A DNA stretch of 64,000 nt from contig CM072522.1 in NCBI GenBank assembly GCA_036898135.1, positions 30,681,755-30,745,754 of the forward strand, in the 5' to 3' direction. Each line of letters begins with the position of its first letter. The first letter of the stretch is position 1. A program made the position numbers and the translations under genes. The notes beneath the pieces were generated by a model. That model was not told the origin of the DNA. It saw only the letters and a list, made by a program, of their open reading frames with translations, and searched no databases. The DNA comes from Oncomelania hupensis. Its lineage: Eukaryota > Mollusca > Gastropoda > Littorinimorpha > Pomatiopsidae. Positions 33,660-44,335 of the stretch are shown here, in pieces.

Positions 33660-35630
33660 ACAAACACATGATATAGGTGTTGTTGGTGCTGTAGGTATTT
33701 CTCACAGATTATTCTGAGGTTGAAAATCTGTTAGTGGTACGTACTTCGCCCTGCCCTGAATCCTGCTTGTTCTTCAGCTATGATTAGTTCAGCTTGGGGT
33801 TTCAACCTGTTGAGTATTATTTTCAGGAGGACCTTGCTGGGATGGCTCATAAGGCTGATGGTGTGGTAATTTTCCCATTCCTAAAGGTTACCTTTTTTGG
33901 GAAGAGTGATGACAAGCGACTGGGTCCATGGTGTAGGCCACTCTCCACTCTGCCAGATCTTGTTACAGATAACGGTGAGTCCGTCAATCATCGCTTCTCC
34001 TCCTGCTTGAAGCAGTTCCGTGTGTATGTTGTCCACTCCCGCTGACTTCCCCTTCTTCAGCGATTGTACTGCTGCCTCAACTTTTTGGAGAATTGAGAGG
34101 ATTTCTTCTTCTCTGTTCTCAGGACATGATAGAACTGATGGGTCTCCGTTAGGTGTGTGGTTGTAAAGGTCAGAGCAGTACTCTGTCCGTCTGTTCAAGA
34201 CTTCTTGTTCTTCTGTAAGGCATATGCCAGACTTGCTTTGGATCGTGGCCCAGACCTTGGGCTGTTACTTTTCAGCCGCTTCACTGTCTGGTAGGCCTTC
34301 TTGCTGATGTTCTTGTTCAGACTGTTCTCTATTTCCTGGCATTGATCTTCTATCCAGGTCTCCTTTGCTGTGTGCATGCCTTTTCGGATGTCATTATTGA
34401 TTTTTCGGTAGGCATCAGCTCCTTGTAAGGTGTTCTTTTTCTTTTTCATCTCTTTTCGTTTATCACACAGGTCCAAAAGTTCAGGTGTGATCCACAGCCT
34501 CCTCTTTGGCCGGTGCTTTCCAAGGATCTTCGTGGCGGCGTCTGTCACAGCTGAGTTGAAGGTGGTGGTCATGGTGTTGACATCTATTTCCCCAGCTCCT
34601 AAAATGAGCAGTGGTGCAAATTTCCCTCCAATTGTGGCCTAATATATTTCTGCCACCTCTGGGTCTTGCAGTTTGTCCAGGTCAAATTTCAGTCTAGTGC
34701 ACTTTGCTGTGTTTACTCTCTTCAAGTGGAGCCGGAAAGACATCATCACGAGATCGTGGTTACTTCCGATGTCTGCTTCTGGAAAAGTGCGTGTCCTGCC
34801 AATGTTGATGCTTGATCTGAAGCGTTTCTTGACCATGATGTAGTCGATCTAGTTGTGATGCTCTCCGCCGAGACTGTGCCATGTCCATCGTCTGGATTTT
34901 TTGTGGAGACCAAGCGTGTTTGCCAGTATCAGATTGTTGTATCTGGCAAACTCCAAGAGTCGCAGACCCCTGTCATTTGTCTCGTTGTTGCAGTGGAGTC
35001 CACATGTGTCTCCCCAGTTGTGGTGCGCATCTTGGCCAACCTTGGCATTCCAGTCACCTTCCACTATAACTATGTCCTTCTTGGGCACTTGGTCAAGGAT
35101 GGCCTGTAGATTTTCATAGAAATCCTTCACTTCGCTGTCGTCATAGTCTGATGTTGGGGCATAGGCCTGGATGATGGTGATGTTGAAAGGGGCTACTCTC
35201 AGACGGATGGTAATGAGTCTACTGGAGACTGGGTGGCAACCCATGACAGTGGCTAAAATGTTCTTGTGGACCAAGAATCCAATGCTGTGTTCGTGCCTGT
35301 CATCTCTACCGCTGGAATAAAGCTTGTGGCCTTTGTCGGTCGTTGTTTCACTTATGCCTTGCCAGGTCTTTCTTGCCCAAGACACACTGCATGATGAATA
35401 AAACCATTTACTCCATACCGGATCGGTCGTTGCACGGGTCATCAAGGACCGCGCCTCCCGTTGGCCACCAGGACGGAGGTTATAAGTGTGCTACTGATGG
35501 ACAATTTAGCAAGATCCGCACCAGAAATAACATCGTCATTAGAACCTGGAATGTCAGGACCCTAAATGCGGAGGGAAAATTAGAAGAACTGACAAAAAGA
35601 CATGAACTACGATTAGCTCCAATGTTTCAA
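33660..35630 (-). mobile_element. RTE-like LINE with inverted 5' segment (copy D)
   Basis: The minus strand from about 35375 down to 33660 encodes the endonuclease (GETTTDKGHKLY equivalent, FNITIIQAYAPTSDYDD, IVEGDWNAKVGQDAHHNW, NHDLV), the linker and the start of the RT region, with stops and frameshifts. The plus strand from about 35400 to 35625 encodes the LINE protein start (ATDGQFSKIRTRNNIVIRTW, then EGKLEELT). This is again a 5' segment inverted with its upstream end near the junction, with some 50 bases lost between the parts. The 3' half and tail are missing at 33660. Confidence 0.85.
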
Positions 35631-35922
35631 GAATGAAATTCTTCAAAGTAAATTCTTTGGAATAAATTCCTTGAAGTTAATTCTTGGGAGTAAATTCTCC
35701 AAAGGCCAAATTGTATACATTGTTCACAGCTGTTTGATCTCATCCAATGTTTTTAACATTAAGGCGTTCACACTCATATCAACTATCAAGTATTGAAAGT
35801 CTTTTAGTTGATTGAAATGTGATGTACAACAATGTGAGAAAGTGTTCCTGTTTTTCCAAATTATTAATATCAACTACAGTGCGCATGACCATGTACATTG
35901 AGACTGCTTATATATATTATTT

Positions 35923-35941
35923 AACTGTAAATAAATAAACA

Positions 35942-36022
<81 letters not shown>

Positions 36023-36040
36023 GTTTATTTATTTACAGTT
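35923..36040. repeat. 118-bp near-perfect palindrome around (TA)n
   Basis: 22-base arms (starting AACTGTAAATAAAT on the left; the right arm ends ATTTATTTACAGTT) are exact reverse complements. They flank a (TA)n tract of about 74 bases that is itself self-complementary. The whole can form a long hairpin or cruciform. Confidence 0.95.
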
Positions 36041-36509
36041 ACACGAAAAATAACATAGACAATAATTAAAAGTATTCAAAGAAAAAAAAAAAAAAAATGC
36101 GCGCTGCAGTCCAGACTCGGAAACAAGCACACCAACACGCACTTGCACGCATTAAAAAAAAAACAATACAGAAGAATGTGATGAACATTTATTATATTTG
36201 GTATCTAACTACAACACATTTCCTTGTGTATTTACAGGGACAATAATGATTGTGAATCTCAATCTGACCCAAATTTGAAACTCTTTCATTGAAAGGCAGT
36301 GTTGCTTCGTGGTCATGTTTTCTCTGCCTCTTTATGGGATAGCTCTAATTAATCCATTCCATAGTTTATAATGAGCTGCTGTTTGCATTAAACTTTCCCG
36401 TTAGCTATTTGGCAATGCAGAGTATAATTATTTATTGATTTTATTAATCTCCGGTGTGACATCGTCAAAAGCCTGGCATCGCCAGCGGACTGGGAACGAC
36501 TGGGAGCAT
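36041..36509. other. Spacer upstream of the KRBA2-like gene
   Basis: AT-rich DNA with a poly-A run near 36083-36097. No coding frame was recognised. Confidence 0.5.
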
Positions 36510-36626
36510 TCTGATTGGTCGAAATTTAAAACGGATTTTACCAAAATTCGACGCATGCGCACAGTGCTGTCGTAGCCCGACCGAGCACTGCTTCATTCAG
36601 TCAAATCTGGCAGTGTTAACGAGAAA
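36510..36626 (+). promoter_or_regulatory. Promoter-like region of the KRBA2-like gene
   Basis: An inverted CCAAT box (GATTGGT, about 36513-36519) and an NRF1-like GCATGCGCA (36553-36561) lie within 120 bases of the start codon, in a locally GC-richer, CpG-containing stretch. There is no TATA box. This fits a TATA-less promoter. Confidence 0.5.
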
Positions 36627-36774
36627 ATGTCGCAGTTTAGTAAGGATATAGCCGATTATCGGGAAAAGGTTGTTAAGATTCGTCACTATATTGAAACTGG
36701 AGGATATTTGGATGGCACTGACGAAGTCAGCAAACGGTGCATCCGTAGAAGCAAAGATAAATACATGTTAAAAG
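36627..36774 (+). CDS. KRBA2-like integrase-derived gene, exon 1
   Basis: ATG at 36627 starts MSQFSKDIADYREKVVKIRH, and the exon ends at donor AAAG/GTAAGTG in phase 1 after 49 codons. The short N-terminal region precedes the zinc-binding H2C2 domain in exon 2. The assignment to the KRBA2-like (Ginger-type integrase-derived) family comes mainly from exons 2-3. Confidence 0.65.
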
Positions 36775-38104
36775 GTAAGTGAAGTCACTTTTTTTTTTCT
36801 TTTTTTTTTCTGTTAAGTGTTGCCTGTTCGTGTACACAGTAGTCAGTATACGTGTGCGTCATGTATGATGTTCTCATTCATTCAGTCATTGATTTTTAGT
36901 CAGTTTCAGTGATTGTATTTGTGCTAGTGGACTCGGTGGCTAGTAATTGTCCGTTTTACATACTTTTCAGATCAAATTCTTTGTGCTGTATTGATTCTAA
37001 TTAATAAAATTATTCTGTTCACGTGTGTAGCCTACACACCAGTTAGTTCAGATTTTGATAGAAATCTTTGCATTTCAGTGTCCCATTCTCGTTTGGTTTC
37101 TTTTCCAAATTCTATTATTATTGCGATTGCTCGGAAACTTTTAAAAGTCAAAGTGCAAATAAAAATTTAAAAAAGCTCAATAATAAGCCTATGAGTATGA
37201 CTCTGAGTATGACTTGTATGAGGCCATTGATAGGCCTAGGTCTACTTGTTCTACTTCTAGTAGTAGTACTACAGGGCGGATTTTGGGGGTGTGCACTTGT
37301 GCACGTGTGGGCCATAGCAAAGATACTAGATAACTATCTTTGGCCATAGGCAGAAAAAGAGTGTGTGCCAAAGGTAGAGTTTGGAGCGAGGAGTGCGCAG
37401 GCGGAGAGGGTCGGAGGCTGAGCGAAGAGAGCGGGAGGGAACATAGAGGTGGAGTGAGTTGGAAATGCGGACGGGGGCACAGTTATTGGGAGACTTGTAG
37501 CAGAGGGACGGGATCTTGTATACACTACCATAATACATGTACATGATGTAGTAACTTGAACTATGTTTATATCTGGGACTTTAAGCAACCGCAAAAACAC
37601 AAAAATACAACTAACTACAAGTAATGGAGTGACTGCAAGGCTGGTTTGAGTTTTATATTTTACGACCAAGTTTGATTACAATTTATATGTTATATATATT
37701 ACAACAATACAAGATTTTATTTTAGAGTTTGATAAACAACTTATATACAACTTGACTACAAGCAGCTTCTATACAAGTCAATATATTGACTTATATCATT
37801 AATTTTTATGATTTCTAAGAAAAGCTGAACGGCTCTAAGAAGTAAGATTGGCCTAAATTAATATAGTACTCGGAGTAGTTAAAACCTGTAAACTGAGAGT
37901 GAGACATAGTATTCTATCAGTATAAAACTAGTAAGTTCTCTTTTGTACCTCAAGATTGTCAGATACAATTGATTGTACGCTTTAAATTATAGTCTGGGGA
38001 TGTTTGACTTAACAGCTAACTGTATATTATGATATAACAATAACAAATTTTAAAAAGTTTCCTGAATATTAATTTTGTTTGTGTACTGTGTGTGTTTGTT
38101 ACAG

Positions 38105-38298
38105 ATGGCGTGCTTTACTACTACACACGCAGCAAGAATCTTGTTCAGGTATTGACTACTGAGGATGAAATTCTCAACGTGCTCAGCCAGTGCCACAGCA
38201 ACATGGTGTGTGGTGGCCACACTGGCATACAGACAACAAGGGAAAAGGTTGGATCAACATACTTTTGGAAAAACTGGTGCAAACATGTTGAGGAATAT
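38105..38298 (+). CDS. KRBA2-like gene, exon 2 (H2C2 zinc-binding domain)
   Basis: The acceptor TTTGTTACAG ends at 38104 and the split codon gives Asp. The exon ends at GTAAGT (38299) in phase 0. It encodes DGVLYYYTRSKNLVQVLTTE, then QCHSNMVCGGHTGIQTTREK and WKNWCKHVEEY. The two His (CHSN, GGHTG) together with the two Cys of exon 3 form the HHCC zinc site of retroviral-type integrases. This is an integrase N-terminal domain and not a virus. In KRBA2-like proteins a DDE core follows; it is absent here. Confidence 0.72.
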
Positions 38299-39001
38299 GT
38301 AAGTAACCTTTTGAGGTTTGTCTACATTTTCTTTTTATTTCAAGTTCACGCAGCCTAGTTTCCTTTCATAATGGCTTTATTTAATTAAATAGATTGCATG
38401 AAAATTTAGTTCATTATATTTAAAATGCTTACCAATGTAAAATTTAAAACATTAATTTGAACACTGAACTCCATGTAAGGATGTGCATGTACAAATAATA
38501 TATTGATTTAGTGACAGAAGGTGTCTGCATACATGTGCTTTGAGTTGATGCTAAGTAAAATTGTTTTGAACAAATAGTATAGTCTGTTTTATAGTATTAA
38601 AAACGCGTATCTCTCTTTGTGTGTGTTTATTAAGTAATTATTACAGTATGAAATCGAACAATCGAATTGTTCCACTTTAATTATAACCCACTGTATAGGG
38701 ATGGCAGTAGGGTAATAGGCTACTAGCCCTAGGAGATAGTAAAAAATATCAGTATAACGCTCGTAGGTTTCTGCTGTATAAGTGTTACCCTTCCTAAAAT
38801 TGTAAGACTACACCACTGGGCTTGAGTAACATTTAGAAAATAAATCAATTACATTTTTAATACTTTTTTTAAAAATTTACATAAATTGTTACATATTTTA
38901 GTTTATATGGATTGGTTTGGTCTGCTCCTTTGGTCGTTTTTAATTCTGTCAAGTGTTGAAATCTATTAGGGTAATGTTTTCACAATTCTATTATTTTGCA
39001 G

Positions 39002-39107
39002 GTGTCGACTTGCCAAGCTTGCCAAAAATGTGAAAAAGTGAAGACTCGGGCTCCACAGGTGAAACAAATAAAAGTCTCAGAGCCATTGGAAGTGGTGGGT
39101 TTGATTG
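39002..39107 (+). CDS. KRBA2-like gene, exon 3 (end of H2C2 domain)
   Basis: After TTATTTTGCAG the exon encodes VSTCQACQKCEKVKTRAPQV, then KVSEPLEVVGL, supplying the two zinc-binding Cys. The family's G-L-D-L-I-G-P lead-in to the DDE core reads G-L-I-G here, with two residues lost. A donor-like G/GTAGGT at 39108 would end it in phase 1. Unspliced, the frame runs to a stop at 39176-39178, where a SINE is inserted. The integrase core is therefore missing. If spliced, phase 1 matches gene 4 exon A at 39661. Confidence 0.55.
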
Positions 39108-39177
39108 GTAGGTGCTCTCTGCCTCAGCTTTGTTGTCTTGTAAATGAACATTATTTTGGGTTGAAATACATATTATA

Positions 39178-39453
39178 AGGGGTGTCGGATATCGCAGTAG
39201 TTGGAGCACTCTCTACTGTGTCGCAAGTTAAAGCATCGTTCAGTGTAGTTAGCACTTGGATGGGTGACCGCAAAACATGATGCGACAAAATAGCAATGAC
39301 CCCATTGACCACCGTAACTGAGTACCTTCTTTCTTTAGGGTGGGGAAGGTATAGCAACATGGGAAAGGAGATGGGCACCACCCTCATCACGCTCCCCTAT
39401 GGCCACTAGGCTATGGGACTACCTTTACCTCTTTAAATTTTTTTTTTTTTTTT
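39178..39453 (+). mobile_element. SINE with tRNA-like start and 5S rRNA-like segment
   Basis: The body starts GGGTGTCGGATATCGCAG, with an A-box-like ATCGCAGTAGTTGGAGC. It then has AAGTTAAAGCATCG and GTTAGCACTTGGATGGGTG, then ACCGC, closely like the 3' half of 5S rRNA with its internal promoter. It ends in a T-rich tail. A perfect 11-bp duplication TACATATTATA flanks it (39167-39177, 39454-39464). It cannot be a functional 5S gene because the first half is not 5S. Confidence 0.85.
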
Positions 39454-39660
39454 TACATATTATACTTTTAGTACTTAAAATAATGCATAAATAACTGTCA
39501 AGTACAATTATACTTATTTCTTAAGGATAGCTTGATAAGTTCTGATAAAGATAACTTGATAACTACGATAAGTACCGTAACTTGATCAGTGCTGTTAAAG
39601 GTAACTTGTATCATTACATTGTTACAGGTCCTCTATCATTGACCTCTTATCTCTCTCCAG

Positions 39661-39888
39661 AAATTGCAGGAGGAAAAATCCAACATGTTTCTGGCACCAG
39701 CAGAGAACAGATTGTCAGAGGCACAGCAGATGTGACTGGCAGTGAGTTGGCGATGAAGGAAGACTCGGAAAGCAAGATAAAGCCTAACAGGGGCATGTTG
39801 GAGCCCCAGTACCCAGTGCCGCATACAGTGAAGACAGAGCCTGACAGTGATGGAGATGAAGAGCTACCAGTGTTCTTTGGAATGACAG
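39661..39888 (+). CDS. ZNF gene 4, exon A
   Basis: The acceptor CTCTCTCCAG ends at 39660 and the donor ACAG/GTAATG starts at 39889. The exon is phase 1 at both ends. It encodes IAGGKIQHVSGTSREQIVRG and one SUMO-type unit with TVKTEPDSDGDEELPVFFGM. Genes 1 and 3 have three units. The start exon of this gene was not found. The KRBA2-like exon 3 upstream is phase-compatible. Confidence 0.72.
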
Positions 39889-40117
39889 GTAATGCGGAAA
39901 TTACAGACTTCAGAGATAAAATGTACACTGCAGAGCTAAAGTTGAACAACTCCTTGGGATGAAAGTGTAATCCAAGGTCTAGTCTGTGCACATAACGCAT
40001 TCCATTGCAAAGACTAAAGATCCAGATGCTCATGTCCTATATCGATGACACCCTGCTAAAAAAAATATTTGCAAAATAAAAATGCACATTTGTAAAGTTA
40101 TGATTTACACATTTCAG

Positions 40118-40200
40118 AAAGCAGTGTACCATTGGAAACAGAGACCACGAGAGGGAAGTCTGGAAGAAACATTGGGACACAACATCAGATGAAGTCTGAG
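40118..40200 (+). CDS. ZNF gene 4, exon B
   Basis: An 83-base exon between ACATTTCAG and donor GAG/GTAACTG, phase 1 to phase 0. It encodes ESSVPLETETTRGKSGRNIG, then TQHQMKSE. It is the longest and probably least altered exon B of the cluster. Confidence 0.75.
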
Positions 40201-40274
40201 GTAACTGATCAGCATATATCTTTGTTTTATCTTTACATAGACCACATATAACCATTGCCGAGAAACAGATGAAT

Positions 40275-40750
40275 CAACCAGTGTACTCCATCTTTCTCTG
40301 TCCTCAGCAACCCTCATGACTTCGCTCAGTGTCAAGCCAGTCCATTTTTTAATGTTGTCCTCCCACCTCTTTTTCTATCTCCCCTTTCTTCTGTCTCCCT
40401 CCACTGTGCCTTGCAGATGGTCTTTGCAAGGCCTGATGCTTTGGTGACGTTGGCCATTCCATCGGAGTTGGTTTCTTCACCACTGTGAGCAAGTCATTGT
40501 GCTGTCCAATGGCTTGTGTGTGATAGTTTGTCGGATTTCTTTGTTGGTGATGTGCTGGGTATAGGAAATTCCCAGAAGTCTACTGTAACACCTTACCTCC
40601 ATGCTTTGTATTCTTCGTTGTAGATCTGCTGTGAGGGTCCATGTTTAGCAAGAGTACAGGAAGATGGAGATGACAAGGGAGAGCAGCAACCTTGCCAGGG
40701 CAGCAGTTGTTTGTGCTATCATGGAGAGGACTTCGTGTCTGGTGCATTGT
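40275..40750 (-). mobile_element. RTE-like LINE fragment (copy F)
   Basis: The minus strand has a decayed C-terminal RT region equivalent to copy E, with TLSEVMRVAEDRERWSTLV at its 3' end and the GISYTQHIT region upstream, and many indels. No tail remains. It lies in gene 4 intron B-C. Confidence 0.75.
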
Positions 40751-41172
40751 GATCACTAAAATGTATACTGGGATGGAAACTTAAATTTCATCCACATGAG
40801 TGATAAATAAGTTATATTCCCCTACCGACCACCCCATCCAACATTCCATTCAAACCACCCCCTCACCCTAACATATTATTGCTATACTGTACTATACTGT
40901 ATGTTACTATACTGTACTATACTATACTAATACTATATACTACATTATACAAGTCAATTTCACTTTATTGAATAATAATGATGAAAACTGAATGACTCGC
41001 ATGCATAGCAGTGTGCTCACATGTACTCAACCTCCCCCCCTCTCTACCCTTTTCCTCCCATCCCATAACCCACCCACCCCACCCCACTCCCTAAAAAATA
41101 GGAATCGAGGTTATTGAAAATGAGTCCTAAATAGTCCAAAAATGACATTAACATAAAATTATTTTTGTGTCC
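40751..41172. other. Gene 4 intron segment between LINE copies
   Basis: AT-rich with TACTATACTG-type short repeats (about 40880-40950) and C-rich runs near 41035-41095. No gene was seen. Confidence 0.5.
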
Positions 41173-42450
41173 CAGCAAGGTCCTCCTGAAAATAATACTC
41201 AACAGGTTGAAACCCCAAGCTGAACAAATCATAGCTGAAGAACAAGCAGGATTCAGGGCAGGGCGAAGTACCACTGAACAGATTTTCAAACTCAGAATAA
41301 TCTAAGAAATACCTACAGCACCAACAACATCTGTATCATGTGTTCATAGACTTCAAGAAGGCATTTGACCGAGTCTGGCATGCAGCTCTATGGGCAACAA
41401 TGAAAGTGTACAACATCAGCCCTAAAATTATTGAAGTCATCAAAAGCCTGTATGACAAGGCTAATAGTGCAGTTCTCCATAACAGCGTCATCGGGAACTG
41501 GTTCAGAACAACAATCGGTGTGCATCAAGGATGCCTACTCTCTCAAACACTCTTCAACATCTTCCTAGAGCGCATCATGTCAGATGCCCTTGCAGATCAC
41601 GAAGGCACACTCAGCATGGGGGGTAGAGCAATCTCCAATCTTCGTTTTGCGGTTGACAGTGATGGATTGGCTGGAGAGGAACAAGAACTTGAACAGCTGG
41701 TACAGGGGCTTGACACCACCTCCAGAGCTTAAGGAATGGAAATAAGTGCAGAGAAGACCAAAATGATGACCAACAAAACCAATGGCATCAACACAGACAT
41801 CAAAGTCCAAGGCCAATCCCTCAACACAGTGCATAGCTTCAAATATTTAGGAGCCATTGTATCAGACAATGGGTCCCGACTGGAAGTCCTCTCCAGGATC
41901 ACACAAACAACTGCTGCTCTGACAAGGTTGAAGCCCATTTGGAAAGACAGGACCATCAGTCTACATTCCAAAGTAAGACTGCTGCGCTCCCTTGTCATCT
42001 CCATCTTCCTATATGCTTGCGAAGCATGGACCCTCACAGCAGATCTCCAACGAAGAATACAAAGCATGGAGATGAGGTGCTACAGAAGACTTCGGGGTAT
42101 TTCCTATAACCAACACATCACCAACGACGACGTCCGACAGACCATCACACAAGCCATTGGACAACACGATGACCTGCTCACAGTGGTGAAGAAACGGAAA
42201 CTCTGATGGTATGGCCATGTCACCAGATCATCAGGCCTTGCAAAGACCATTCTGCAAGGCACAGTGCAAGGAGGTAGAAGAAGAGGGAGACTGAAAAAGA
42301 GGTGGGAGGACAACATTTGAGAATGTACTGGTTTGACACTGAGCGAAGCCATCAGGGCTGCTGAGGACAGAGAAAGATGGAGTATGCTGGTTAAAAGATC
42401 ATCTGTGGTGCCCCTACGACCTCCGAGTTACGGGACAGGATAGGATAGGA
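41173..42450 (+). mobile_element. RTE-like LINE, 5'-truncated copy E
   Basis: A continuous 3' part of the LINE encodes AEEQAGFRAGRSTTEQIF, FIDFKKAFDRVWHAALWATM (RT motif A), the GRAISNLRFAVDSDGL region, then the C-terminal RWYGHVTRSS region. Several stops and shifts break it. The normal F-A-D-D box reads F-A-V-D, losing the first catalytic Asp. It ends in GGATAGGATAGGA. TTGTGTCC flanks both ends (41165-41172, 42451-42458), so this is an ordinary 5'-truncated insertion. Confidence 0.92.
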
Positions 42451-42458
42451 TTGTGTCC

Positions 42459-43382
42459 ATCCCTCCTCCGTCTGCCCGCTGTCCACCGCCTGTCTGTGCA
42501 AAACTTTCAAGTGGATTAATATTTCAGAACCTATTTTAACTATCACAACTAAACTTGGTACAGTGGTGTATACCCATGAGACCTCACATTATTTTGGCAT
42601 AATACAACTTTTGCTGTACTTTATTTGTTAGTACATGAGTGTATTTGGAGCCGGAGGTCAAGGTCAAAAACGTATTTCTTTGCATTTTAATGCCACCATT
42701 TGATTTTGTTTTTTCTAGGCACTCATTTTCATGTTAAATATTGCAATTTCCATAAGGTGTTTGTGAGTCATATGGGCTTTGCCCTTATAGTTTGTTTTTT
42801 TCCCCTCTTCAAAACTCAAGAGTTTACATTATTTGCAGTAAACAACATAATAATAATAATAATAATAATGCTAATTATAGGTTATTTGATTTTATTAAAG
42901 AATAATTCAGAGCGCTCACATACACATGTACATATACACACACGTTCACAATTTATTATTTTTGTATTAATAATAATACTAGTTAATACATGTTTAAAGA
43001 AGTGTGATGTTGAGTATCAGTCTCGTACATTCAGTTTCTTTTCAGAAGATCAAAAGCTTTATACGCTTTGAGTTTTTTGTTTGTTTGTTCATTGTCGAGC
43101 TTATAAACTTTGGCCAATATTGCACACAGGGTTTTAATTGGGCATGGCAGTGAAATGGGATGCGCGACATCAGAGTCAGCAAGTGCCTGTTTGTTTTGGA
43201 GATCTACATAAAGCTTGTATTATTTCAGGACTATTTTTTAAAAATGTAAATTTTTTTGGTATTGTAAGTTTTTTCCTACCTAATTTGTCTCAGACCACCA
43301 TCCCTTTTTAAATGCAACGTAGTGGTTTATTTTGGTGGGGACCATTGCTCTCTTTATAGGAACTGTGTGGTGTTTGTTGCAG
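42459..43382 (+). other. Gene 4 intron segment upstream of exon C
   Basis: AT-rich with a short (AAT)n run at 42845-42870. The open frame at 42700-43071 has no recognisable domain. The intron ends GTTTGTTGCAG. Confidence 0.55.
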
Positions 43383-44186
43383 GTTCCTTCTTCATGGGCT
43401 GCACAACCACAGTGTCCAATGCTTGCTGTCAGCCCCGCTGTCCCACAGTGCTCCTCAGCTGTCCAGTTTTCTTCTGCCTCAGACACTTCCCACAGTGATG
43501 TCAGTGGTGTCACAGCTCAAGAGAGAGGACAGTTGAAAGAACAGCAACAACAGAAGACTGGAAAACAAAGGAGCCACCCGTGTGACGTTTGCCAGCAGAC
43601 GTTTGCTAAGGTTTCCCATTTGGAGAGGCACGAGTTGATTCATACGGGCCTGAAAAGCCACGTGTGTGATGTTTGTAAGAAAGCTTTTGATTTTGCGAGG
43701 CAACTGAAGGCACACTGGCTGAGGCATACAGCGGAGAGGAAACACGTGTGCGACGTTTGTAGTCAAGGCTTTGCGGCGGCGAGCTGGCTGAAGCAGCACA
43801 AGTTGACACACACAGGAGAGAAGAAAAATCCCAAAAGCCACACGTGTGATGTTTGCGATAAAGTTTTCAATTCCTCTTACTATTTGAAACAACACAAGCT
43901 GCTGCATGCAGGAGAGAAAAACCACGTGTGCGATGTTTGCAGCAAAGTGTTCACTCAGGCCTGCACTTTGACCGTGCACAAGCTCATACACACGGGAGAG
44001 AAAAACCACGCGTGCGACCTTTGTGGCAAAACCTTCGCTCGGGCCGGCGATTTGAAGGTGCACAAGCTTACCCACTCAGGAGAGAAAAACCATGTGTGCG
44101 GCGAGTGTGGTAAAGCTTTCACTTTGGCCACCTATTTGAAGAACCATCGGCTTGTGCATACTAGAGAGAAAAAACCACGTGTGTGA
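43383..44186 (+). CDS. ZNF gene 4, exon C: seven-finger C2H2 array, truncated
   Basis: Entered in phase 0 after GTTTGTTGCAG. It encodes 267 residues: VPSSWAAQPQCPMLAVSPAV, one VQFSSASDTSHSDVS unit, a Gln-rich linker and seven intact C2H2 fingers. The third linker is extended (TGEKKNPKSH). Codon third positions are more GC-rich than in genes 1 and 3. After finger 7 an extra A in the GAGAGAAAAAACCAC run (about 44165-44173) shifts the frame and gives TGA at 44184-44186, ending the protein within the next finger's linker. Confidence 0.9.
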   Translation, partial: VPSSWAAQPQCPMLAVSPAVPQCSSAVQFSSASDTSHSDVSGVTAQERGQLKEQQQQKTGKQRSHPCDVCQQTFAKVSHLERHELIHTGLKSHVCDVCKKAFDFARQLKAHWLRHTAERKHVCDVCSQGFAAASWLKQHKLTHTGEKKNPKSHTCDVCDKVFNSSYYLKQHKLLHAGEKNHVCDVCSKVFTQACTLTVHKLIHTGEKNHACDLCGKTFARAGDLKVHKLTHSGEKNHVCGECGKAFTLATYLKNHRLVHTREKKPRV

Positions 44187-44335
44187 TGTTTGTAGTATGA
44201 CCTTCACCAGGGCTGGCGATTTGAAGATGCATAAGCTCCGACATACATGAGAGAAAATCCATGTGTGTGATGTTTGTAGTCAAGCTTTGACCTTGGCTGT
44301 CAATTTGTCGAAACACAGGTTGCTGCTTGCCAGTT
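44187..44335 (+). pseudogene. Decayed fingers downstream of ZNF gene 4 stop
   Basis: In the frame lost by the one-base insertion, two further fingers can be read (HVCDVCSMTFTRAGDLKMHK; HVCDVCSQALTLAVNLSKHR), each followed by an in-frame stop (TGA, TAG). The gene once had at least nine fingers. Confidence 0.85.

Noticed and set aside
37068..37669. Overlapping open frames of 60-111 codons in the KRBA2-like gene intron
   Set aside because: No domain, no homologous copy in the window and conflicting strands; treated as chance.
38105..39107. An endogenous retrovirus or LTR retrotransposon
   Set aside because: The HHCC integrase domain is interrupted by GT-AG introns, and there is no reverse transcriptase or LTR nearby; it fits a KRBA2-like integrase-derived gene.
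39220..39285. 5S rRNA gene
   Set aside because: Only the 3' half is 5S-like, the start is different, and there is a T-rich tail and target-site duplication; it is a SINE.
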